A DNA stretch of 7,729 nucleotides from JBGSMF01 sp964651475 (GTDB taxonomy: Bacteria; Chloroflexota; Anaerolineae; Fen-1058): contig CAZYXV010000074.1 in assembly GCA_964651475.1 (NCBI GenBank), positions 1 to 7,729 on the forward strand, read 5' to 3'. The translations under genes were made by a program, and so were the position numbers. Numbering within the stretch: the first letter of the stretch is position 1; the number at the start of each line of letters is the position of its first letter. Below, piece by piece: positions 1 to 5,925 of this stretch. The notes beneath the pieces were generated by a model. That model was not told where the DNA came from. It worked only from the letters and a program-made list of their open reading frames with translations, and did no database searches.

Positions 1-15
1 CCCCTGCCCTCATAT

Positions 16-36
16 GGGCGACTGCAAGAGTCGCCC
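16..36. repeat. Perfect 8-bp stem hairpin (short palindromic repeat)
   Basis: GGGCGACT (16-23) and AGTCGCCC (29-36) are perfect inverted copies separated by the 5-base loop GCAAG. No T-run follows on either strand, so it is not a convincing intrinsic terminator. It lies about 85 bases past the kinase stop codon. From memory, GC-rich hairpins of this style, flanked by GTAGGG/CCCTAC, recur between genes in Chloroflexota and cyanobacteria; that it is a dispersed repeat here is inference, because only one copy is in view. Confidence 0.55.
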
Positions 37-86
37 CTACATTTTGAGATGATACTTCTCCCCTTTCTATTTTCGTACCCAAAACA

Positions 87-110
87 CAGACACGGCACGC
101 AACGTGTCTG
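87..110 (-). terminator. Candidate intrinsic terminator of the hybrid histidine kinase gene
   Basis: CAGACACG (87-94) pairs perfectly with CGTGTCTG (103-110) across an 8-base loop. Read on the minus strand, the hairpin begins 8 bases after the kinase TAA stop (119-121) and is followed by TGTTTT. An 8-bp stem plus a short, imperfect U-run right after the stop fits a modest Rho-independent terminator. The U-run is weak, so it could instead be a 3'-end-stabilising hairpin. Confidence 0.45.
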
Positions 111-118
111 GTTTGTAT

Positions 119-3100
119 TTATTTCGCGTCCGATTGCATAGCGTGCTCGGCCAGCGCCACGATCTGGCTGAACTGGAATCTTTGAACCAATTCTTTTAAT
201 CCCTTGACCAGGTTGGCGTGTTCGGGGCCCAGTTGAGCCGCGAGGCTCAAAATCGCCTCGCCCTCGCCCTGCGTAGCGGCGCGGCGCACATTGGCGATCC
301 AGTTGAACGGCAACGCGGCCAGGTCGGCTGCCGTCAGGGCGCCCGGTCCGGGCAGGCCGGCCGCGGGTTGATCAGGCTCCTGGTAGATGTAGCGCACACC
401 CAAATGCTGGGCTACTTTATCAAAAATGTCGTTCTCGTGAATTGGCTTGCGCACAAAGTCGTCGCATCCAACGAGCAAGGCCGCAGCGCGCTCGTCCTCA
501 AAGACGCTGGCCGTCAGCGCAATGATAGTTGGGGCGGTTCCCCCGGCGATGGTCTTGATGCGCTGCGTCGTTTCGTAACCGTCCAATCCCGGCAGGCGCA
601 AGTCCATCCAGATGAGGTGAGGGCGCCACTGTTCGTACAGTTCGACGGCCTCGGCGCCGTTGCTGGCTTCTCGCACCTCAAAGCCGGCGGTATCTAGCAG
701 CTTGCGCAACAAGAGCCGGTTCTCCACATTGTCCTCGACGATGAGAATGCGATAACTCGGCTGGTCGGGTTCCAGCCCGACGACCCGGCGACGCGGCGAA
801 TCGGGTCGGCTGGCATGGGGCGACTGGGCCGGTTGCGCCTGAATATCAAAAGCAAAGCGCGTTCCCGGGCCTCCCTTTTCAAAGGGGTGCGCGTGCACGG
901 GCGATGTGACGGCAATATTGCCCCCCATCAACTGCACAAACTGCCGGCTGATGTATAACCCCAGTCCAGCGCCTTCTTGCATCTTGCGCCCGCTCTCGGT
1001 TTGAGTAAAGAGGTCGAACAGACGGCTCAACTCGTCCGGGGCGATGCCGGGACCGGTGTCTTGCACTTCAAAGACCAATGACGAAGGACGAACGGCAGAC
1101 GTCCGCTGGCTGGCGATTCGTCCTTCGTCTTTCGTCCGCGCTCGCAGCGTCACGTCCCCTTTTTCGGTGAACTTGATGGCGTTGCTCAGCAGGTTGATGA
1201 GCACCTGGCGCAGCTTGCGTTCGTCGGCCTTGATATAATCGGGCACATCAGGCGCGCAATCGAACGTGAGGCGCAATCCCTTGCGTTCAGCGCGCAGGCG
1301 CATCATCTCTTCCAATTCGTCGAGCATGCGGCCAAGATCAAAAGTGTCCTCGACGAGCATGGTTCGCCCCGCTTCGATCTTGGAAATTTCCAGCACGTCG
1401 TTGATCAGGCTGAGCAGGTGTTCGCCGCTGCGGATAATAATGTCTATGCTTTCTTGCTGCCGGGCAGGCAGCGCCGAATCGCGCCGCACGAGCTGGGCAA
1501 AGCCCAGAACGGCGTTGAGCGGCGTGCGGAGTTCGTGGCTCATGTTTGCCAGGAAAAGGCTCTTGGCCTGGCTGGCTGCCTCGGCGGCTTCTTTGGCGCG
1601 GGCTAATTCTATGGTCTGCTGGCGCAATTGTTCCGTGCGTTCGCGGACACGTTGCTCCAGCTCTTGGTTCAGGCGGCGAATTTCTTCCTCGGCTCGCCTG
1701 CGCACCAGCGCGTTGGCGAAAATTTCTCCGACGGTGCGCAGCCGCGACACCAACTCGTCGGGCCAGGCCCGTTCGGCGCGCAATGAAACGAACGCCAGCG
1801 CGCCCACGCTCGAGCCGCCCACCGCCAGCGGCATGGTCAAGATTGATTTGATGCCTGCCTTGAGGCAGTACGCTTTCTCAAGCGTCGCCTCGCCGGGCGC
1901 GTTGTCAATCCGTTCCACCCGGATGGCTTGGCCCCCGCGCATCGCTTTTACGTACCATGGAAATTGCTCGTAAGTAATACGGGTGTGCTCTAGAGGTTGG
2001 CCGGACGCCGCGTACGAGTAGGCGCCTGTCAGCGTGGTTTTGTCTTCCGAAAACTCGAACAGGGTGCTCCGGTCCACTCCCAAGAATTCGACAATGTATT
2101 CCAGTCCCCGCCTGATTTCTTCGCCGGCCTTGCTGGCGGGCAAATTGACAAAGGTAGCCGAAAGCTCGGATACGAGTGTTTCAAAGCGCAGGCGTTCTTC
2201 CAGGGCGCGTTCGGCCTGTTTGCGGCGGGTGATGTCGCGGTAGATGAACAGGGCTGTAGCGATAGACCCGTCTTGCGCCAGTTCCGGCACCCCGCGCATC
2301 AGATAGTGCCGGGCGCCCTGGAGGGTTGGGACGACGCTTTCGAGCACCAGTTCTTGCCCCGTCTCAAACACCTGGCGAATGGCGTGTTCCGACCAGGGCA
2401 ACGCTTCGTCCATCCGGCCTGGAAAAGCTTGACCGGATTGGCCCGACAAAGCGCCCAACTCTTTTTTGACCGCGGGATTGGCATAGATAGGCCGATAGTT
2501 CTGGTCAAAGCGCACAATCAAATCCGGATTGTTTTCCACCAGCGTTTTGAATTCTTGCTCGCGTTGGCGCAGTATTCCTTCTATCCGCCCGCGTTCCTGC
2601 AGTTCATTTCTCAACGTCTCGTTGATCACGACCAGTTCGGCGGTGCGCTCGGCTACTTTCTCTTCCATGCTCGTGTACAGGCGCGCGTTGTGCAGCGCCA
2701 CGCTCACCTGGTTCGCCAGCGAGCGGAACATGTCAATCTCGCTGGCGTCGAACGCCGCCGCGGCGTTTTCCTGCACGTCCAACATGCCCACCACCTCGTC
2801 CTCAATCATAATCGGCACAGCGATCTCGGAGCGCGTGTCGGGCAGCAGGGGATGAGACAGCCACTCTTGGGTCTGGTGAACATCGTCTACGCACACCACC
2901 TTGCCGGTGCGCGCCGCCTGCGCCGCCAGGCTCTGCGGCGCGTCCAGGCGGATGCTGAAGCGATTTCCGATAAATTCTGCTCCCGCTTCGCCCGTCGCGG
3001 CCCGCACAACCAGGTATTCCCGCTCGCTATCGAGCAGCAGGATGCAGGCAAAATAATAACCAAAATTCTCCTTGACCTGGTTGACTATCTCGCTCAGCAA

Positions 3101-4252
3101 CACGTGCGGGTCCAGAATCACGTTGAGGTGTTCGCCGAGCGTGGCCAGGAGTTTAAGACGATGGGTGCGGTCGGCCACGCGCTGCTCCAAAAAACAATCG
3201 CGCTCGGCCACCGCCTCTACCATCCGGCTAAAGCTTTGGACCAGACTGACGATTTCACTGAACCGTGCAATTTGTTCGCTTGGCAGCGCCTCGTACTGCC
3301 CCCTGGCCATCGCGTCGGCTTTTTGCGCCAGGAGCGATATGGGATGCGTGATTTGCCGCAAGCTGTATACCTGCGTCCACACAAACAAAACGCAGCTCAA
3401 GCCAAAAGCCAGGCCAGATGCAATTGCCAACACGATGAGGGGGCGGGCCACCACAAAGATGGGTTGCGTGGCCACGACCACCCAGCCTTGCTCCATAGAG
3501 GTCACGCTGCCTATCAACCACGTATCCTGGTAGCCGTCGTGCAGAATCTCGACGGTCTCTTGGCCGACCAGACCTTCCCTGACCAATGGCTGGTTGCTCA
3601 CGTTACGCTGTTCTTGAACCCACGTTTGCACGGGATGAGCGACCAGCGCGCCCCGGCGGTCAACGATAAACGAGATGCCGCCTTCCCCGAGGTCAACCCG
3701 TTCGATAGCCTGTTGCAAAAGCGCCAGGTTCAACTCGCCCACCAACATGCCCCGCAACTGTTCACCTTCCCATACCGGCGCGGCGCCCATCACAGACACC
3801 TGGCCCGTGGAACCCGAGATAAACGGATTGGTGAAATGGGTCGTGGACGACCCTAGCGCGCGGCGAAAAAACGGCGCTCCAGATAAATCCATGCCCAGGA
3901 GTGTGAATGCGCTGGTATCTTCGACCAACACACGGCCAGTGTGGTCCAGCATATATAACGCTGTAAAGCGAGCATAGTTGGCGCGGACGTGCCGCAAGAG
4001 TTTCGCCTGATCTTCCGGCGGCAAATCAACCAGCGCATCCGCCAGCGAGCGCATAAGATGGTCGGTTTCGGACAGGTATTGATCGCCCCGCTGCTGCAGT
4101 GTGTCTATCAAGAGCCTTTGACGCGAGATGATCTCGTTTCTCATCAAGACCGCGCTCAGCGCGATGACGCCCAGCAAGATCAGGACGACGGTCGCGGTGG
4201 GAATCATCATCGCTCTGAGCAGCGCGGCGCGCAACGACAGTTTTGGATTCAT
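119..4252 (-). CDS. Membrane-bound hybrid sensor histidine kinase (dCACHE-HAMP-GAF-PAS-GAF-HisKA-HATPase-REC)
   Basis: A 1,377-residue sensor kinase that should autophosphorylate on His and pass phosphate to its own receiver domain. Order: membrane helix about 14-36; extracytoplasmic double-CACHE sensor about 38-265; second helix about 267-292; HAMP about 297-350; GAF about 364-525; PAS about 562-675; GAF about 687-852; coiled coil to about 898; HisKA with phospho-acceptor H906 in the motif MSHELRTPLN; HATPase with N-box N1024, DTGPG starting at D1065 and a GLGL box near 1097; receiver about 1165-1285 with D1217, T1247 and K1269; helical tail about 1300-1377. All catalytic residues looked for are present. 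The tail lacks an HPt-type phospho-histidine motif. The ATPase domain has an in-frame insert of about 20 residues carrying a palindrome. The start is ATG at 4252, 9 bases after GGAAAG; GTG at 4258 would add two residues. The stop of rarA is 29 bases upstream, so the two are probably cotranscribed. The ligand is unknown, and no separate response-regulator gene is in the window. Confidence 0.95.
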   Translation of the reverse strand: MNPKLSLRAALLRAMMIPTATVVLILLGVIALSAVLMRNEIISRQRLLIDTLQQRGDQYLSETDHLMRSLADALVDLPPEDQAKLLRHVRANYARFTALYMLDHTGRVLVEDTSAFTLLGMDLSGAPFFRRALGSSTTHFTNPFISGSTGQVSVMGAAPVWEGEQLRGMLVGELNLALLQQAIERVDLGEGGISFIVDRRGALVAHPVQTWVQEQRNVSNQPLVREGLVGQETVEILHDGYQDTWLIGSVTSMEQGWVVVATQPIFVVARPLIVLAIASGLAFGLSCVLFVWTQVYSLRQITHPISLLAQKADAMARGQYEALPSEQIARFSEIVSLVQSFSRMVEAVAERDCFLEQRVADRTHRLKLLATLGEHLNVILDPHVLLSEIVNQVKENFGYYFACILLLDSEREYLVVRAATGEAGAEFIGNRFSIRLDAPQSLAAQAARTGKVVCVDDVHQTQEWLSHPLLPDTRSEIAVPIMIEDEVVGMLDVQENAAAAFDASEIDMFRSLANQVSVALHNARLYTSMEEKVAERTAELVVINETLRNELQERGRIEGILRQREQEFKTLVENNPDLIVRFDQNYRPIYANPAVKKELGALSGQSGQAFPGRMDEALPWSEHAIRQVFETGQELVLESVVPTLQGARHYLMRGVPELAQDGSIATALFIYRDITRRKQAERALEERLRFETLVSELSATFVNLPASKAGEEIRRGLEYIVEFLGVDRSTLFEFSEDKTTLTGAYSYAASGQPLEHTRITYEQFPWYVKAMRGGQAIRVERIDNAPGEATLEKAYCLKAGIKSILTMPLAVGGSSVGALAFVSLRAERAWPDELVSRLRTVGEIFANALVRRRAEEEIRRLNQELEQRVRERTEQLRQQTIELARAKEAAEAASQAKSLFLANMSHELRTPLNAVLGFAQLVRRDSALPARQQESIDIIIRSGEHLLSLINDVLEISKIEAGRTMLVEDTFDLGRMLDELEEMMRLRAERKGLRLTFDCAPDVPDYIKADERKLRQVLINLLSNAIKFTEKGDVTLRARTKDEGRIASQRTSAVRPSSLVFEVQDTGPGIAPDELSRLFDLFTQTESGRKMQEGAGLGLYISRQFVQLMGGNIAVTSPVHAHPFEKGGPGTRFAFDIQAQPAQSPHASRPDSPRRRVVGLEPDQPSYRILIVEDNVENRLLLRKLLDTAGFEVREASNGAEAVELYEQWRPHLIWMDLRLPGLDGYETTQRIKTIAGGTAPTIIALTASVFEDERAAALLVGCDDFVRKPIHENDIFDKVAQHLGVRYIYQEPDQPAAGLPGPGALTAADLAALPFNWIANVRRAATQGEGEAILSLAAQLGPEHANLVKGLKELVQRFQFSQIVALAEHAMQSDAK
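1080..1129. repeat. Perfect 13-bp inverted repeat inside the kinase ATPase-domain coding sequence
   Basis: GACGAAGGACGAA (1080-1092) and TTCGTCCTTCGTC (1117-1129) are exact reverse complements separated by 24 bases. A further TTCGTC lies just outside, at 1131-1136. On the protein the element falls about residues 1042-1058, between a beta strand of the HATPase fold (GDVTLRA) and the strand leading into DTGPG, where many kinases have only a short loop. The encoded residues (TKDEGR, then SAVRPSS) look like translated repeat rather than conserved domain. An in-frame inserted palindromic element tolerated in a surface loop is the simplest reading. Confidence 0.7.
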
Positions 4253-4261
4253 AACCACAAT

Positions 4262-4267
4262 CTTTCC
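4262..4267 (-). promoter_or_regulatory. Ribosome binding site of the hybrid kinase
   Basis: On the minus strand GGAAAG is followed by ATT, GTG, GTT and ATG. Spacing is 3 bases to the GTG (4258) and 9 bases to the ATG (4252), so the site favours the ATG start. It is a moderate match to the Shine-Dalgarno consensus. It lies in the 29-base gap after rarA, next to a 5-bp GC stem (4271-4275 with 4285-4289) that overlaps the rarA stop codon. Confidence 0.5.
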
Positions 4268-4281
4268 AGAGCCGGCAAGTT

Positions 4282-5679
4282 TTACCGGCCTCGCTTGAGG
4301 GCCTGCTCCTGCTTGAATGTCAGGCGCGGCCCCTCTTGCGGCGTGATGTCCAGGGCCTCCAGTTGCGCTTGCCGCCAGCGTTCGAGCCGTTCGGCCACGC
4401 GCGCTTCGTAACCCTCCTGGCCGGGGCGATAAAAGCGCATGCCCTTGATCGCTTCGGGCAAGTAATTCTGGGGCGTAAAGTGTCCTTCAAAGTCATGAGG
4501 GTACACGTAATCTTGGCCGTGCCCCAACGCCTCGGCGTCTCGGGTGGCGTCTTGCAAGTGGGTGGGCACCTGCACCTTGCCCTCGTCTTGCACCAGCTTG
4601 AGCGCCCGAAAGTACGCCCCGGCGCTGTTGCTCTTAGGCGCGGTCGCCAGGTACAGCGTGGCCTCCACCAGCGGATATACCCCCTCCGGCAAGCCCAGCC
4701 GCTCGAATGCTTCAGCCGCGCTGGTGGCCACCACCAGCCCCATCGGATCGGCCAGTCCAATATCTTCACCGGCCAGGATCATCAGGCGGCGGGCGATAAA
4801 GCGCGGGTCTTCGCCGGCGTACAACATTTTCGCCAGCCAATACAACGCCGCGTCGGGGTCGCTGCCGCGCACCGATTTGATAAAGGCGCTGATCGTGTCG
4901 TAATGCACGTCGCCGTCTTTGTCGTACAAAATCGCCCGGCGTTGGATGCTGTCTTCGGCCACCTGCAAGGTCACGTGGACGCGCTTGTCGGCCATGGTGA
5001 CCGGCGTGGTGATGACGGCCAGCTCGAGCGCGTTGAGCGCCGTGCGCGCATCTCCCCCGGCGATCTTGACCATGTGCGCCAGCGCGTCGTCGTCCACCAC
5101 TGCCGGGATGCGGCCCAATCCGCGCTCCGTATCGGCCAGCGCCCGGCGCAAGATATCGCTCACTTGCCCGTCGTTCAACTGGTAAAGCTGAAACACGCGG
5201 CTGCGGCTGACCAGCGGCGCGTTGACTTCAAAATAGGGGTTTTCCGTCGTCGCGCCGATGAGGACGATGGTGCCGTCTTCGACGTGCGGCAAGAGCGCGT
5301 CTTGCTGCGCCCGGTTAAAGCGGTGAATTTCGTCTATCAGCAAAATGGTGCGCTGCCCGTAGAGCTTGAAGCGTTCTTTGGCGTCGGCCACCACGCGGCG
5401 AATGTCGGCCACGCCGGCCATCACCGCGTTGATCGTTTCAAAGGCGCTTTGCGTGTGATTGGCAATGACGGCGGCGATGGTGGTCTTGCCGGTGCCGGGC
5501 GGCCCCCACAACAGCGCGGACGTGATCTGGTCGGCTTCGATGGCGCGCCGCAGCAGCTTGCCGGGGCCCAGGATGTGTTCCTGCCCCACAAATTCGTCCA
5601 GCCGGCGCGGGCGCATGCGCGCCGCTAACGGCTGGCGCTTTTGTACGTCTTCTTGCCGGGCGTGATCGAATAAATCCAT
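4282..5679 (-). CDS. rarA: Replication-associated recombination protein A (RarA/MgsA, WRNIP1 family AAA+ ATPase)
   Basis: A 465-residue cytosolic AAA+ ATPase of the clamp-loader-like family that acts at stalled or gapped replication forks, interacting with SSB and the replisome in characterised homologues. Visible motifs: N-terminal RPRRLDEFVGQEH (about 23-35); Walker A GPPGTGKT (59-66); Walker B LLIDEIHRF (113-121, D116 and E117); sensor 1 region GATTENPYF (142-150); arginine-finger region SRSR (158-161); then the family's associated helical region and C-terminal MgsA tetramerisation domain, with IGLADP and the Ser/Asn-rich AP-KSN segment. Length is close to E. coli RarA (447 residues). I chose ATG at 5679 because it follows AAAGGAG and begins with the family-like MDLFDHA. 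An in-frame ATG at 5730 would add 17 residues translated from an inverted repeat. The gene precedes the kinase on the same strand, 29 bases away. No motif is missing and there is no frameshift. Confidence 0.97.
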   Translation of the reverse strand: MDLFDHARQEDVQKRQPLAARMRPRRLDEFVGQEHILGPGKLLRRAIEADQITSALLWGPPGTGKTTIAAVIANHTQSAFETINAVMAGVADIRRVVADAKERFKLYGQRTILLIDEIHRFNRAQQDALLPHVEDGTIVLIGATTENPYFEVNAPLVSRSRVFQLYQLNDGQVSDILRRALADTERGLGRIPAVVDDDALAHMVKIAGGDARTALNALELAVITTPVTMADKRVHVTLQVAEDSIQRRAILYDKDGDVHYDTISAFIKSVRGSDPDAALYWLAKMLYAGEDPRFIARRLMILAGEDIGLADPMGLVVATSAAEAFERLGLPEGVYPLVEATLYLATAPKSNSAGAYFRALKLVQDEGKVQVPTHLQDATRDAEALGHGQDYVYPHDFEGHFTPQNYLPEAIKGMRFYRPGQEGYEARVAERLERWRQAQLEALDITPQEGPRLTFKQEQALKRGR

Positions 5680-5683
5680 GCCG

Positions 5684-5690
5684 CTCCTTT
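5684..5690 (-). promoter_or_regulatory. Ribosome binding site deciding the rarA start
   Basis: AAAGGAG on the minus strand, 4 bases before the ATG at 5679. It is a strong Shine-Dalgarno match with slightly short spacing. It rules in favour of the 465-residue RarA over the longer reading that starts at 5730, whose extra codons lie in the inverted repeat. Confidence 0.8.
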
Positions 5691-5700
5691 CAAGTTTCTT

Positions 5701-5779
5701 ATTGGGACACGGATGAACACAGATAAACACAGATTTTAATTAAGAGGATCTGTGAGATCCGTGTGAATCTGTGTCCAAT
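5701..5779. repeat. Imperfect long inverted repeat of decamer-like ACACRGAT units
   Basis: The left arm (5701-5734) contains three units of ACACRGAT with about 10-base spacing (ACACGGAT, ACACAGAT, ACACAGAT). The right arm (5748-5779) contains three matching units on the other strand, and the arms pair with few mismatches around an AT-rich loop (5735-5747, containing TTAATTAA). A further lone unit, ATCCGTG, lies at 5787-5793. From memory, ACACGGATGAACACAGAT-type repeats are scattered between genes in several phyla, including Chloroflexota. The element would be transcribed in the 5' leader of rarA and could fold into a long hairpin there. Confidence 0.75.
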
Positions 5780-5810
5780 TTGGAAAATCCGTGCATTGAT
5801 TCTCAGAGCA

Positions 5811-5819
5811 AGTATAGCA
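5811..5819 (-). promoter_or_regulatory. Candidate extended -10 promoter of rarA (and the downstream kinase)
   Basis: On the minus strand the sequence reads TGCTATACT, an extended -10 (TGn) followed by TATACT, a 5/6 match to TATAAT. The -35 position 17 bases upstream (about 5834-5839) reads AGCAAC, a poor match, as is common for extended -10 promoters. Transcription would start near 5804, giving a leader of about 125 bases that contains the inverted repeat. Prediction only. Confidence 0.5.
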
Positions 5820-5834
5820 CGAATTCATTTCAAG

Positions 5835-5863
5835 TTGCTTTTGCCCGCCAGTAGTGATAAAAT
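5835..5863 (+). promoter_or_regulatory. Candidate promoter of the DUF2207-like gene
   Basis: TTGCTT (5835-5840), a 17-base spacer, then TAAAAT (5858-5863), a 5/6 match to TATAAT. TG at 5855-5856 precedes it as an extended -10. Transcription would start near 5870, leaving a leader of about 55 bases that includes a 7-base tandem GATTATG (5874-5887). A start site here excludes the upstream GTG at 5854 and supports initiation at 5926. Its -35 zone overlaps that of the oppositely directed rarA promoter. Confidence 0.5.
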
Positions 5864-5910
5864 ACCCGTGGCGGATTATGGATTATGAGTTGTGGGTCAT
5901 CGCGCAGGCA

Positions 5911-5916
5911 GAAAGG
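5911..5916 (+). promoter_or_regulatory. Ribosome binding site of the DUF2207-like gene
   Basis: GAAAGG ends 9 bases before the ATG at 5926. It is a moderate Shine-Dalgarno match. It selects the start that begins directly with a signal peptide (MKTFPRIALACILLV) over in-frame starts at 5854 and 5878. Confidence 0.55.
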
Positions 5917-5925
5917 CGGCATCCT

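Noticed and set aside
1997..3856. Long plus-strand open frame (619 codons) opposite the kinase gene
   Set aside because: It lies antisense to a kinase with intact, conserved domains. Its translation has no recognisable domain and is rich in Gln, His and Arg, as expected from a GC-rich shadow frame.
4271..4289. Terminator between rarA and the kinase
   Set aside because: The stem is only 5 bp with a 9-base loop, overlaps the rarA stop codon, and no T-run follows on the minus strand.
4336..5628. Plus-strand open frame (430 codons) opposite rarA
   Set aside because: Antisense shadow of a clearly conserved AAA+ gene; no family resemblance and no ribosome binding context that stands out.
5680..5730. 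N-terminal extension of RarA from ATG 5730 (MFICVHPC...)
   Set aside because: The extra residues come from the inverted repeat, and the start at 5679 has a strong ribosome binding site and family-like N-terminus.
5854..5925. N-terminal extension of the DUF2207-like protein from GTG 5854 or ATG 5878
   Set aside because: It would place 16-24 polar residues before the signal peptide, and the candidate promoter's -10 overlaps the GTG.
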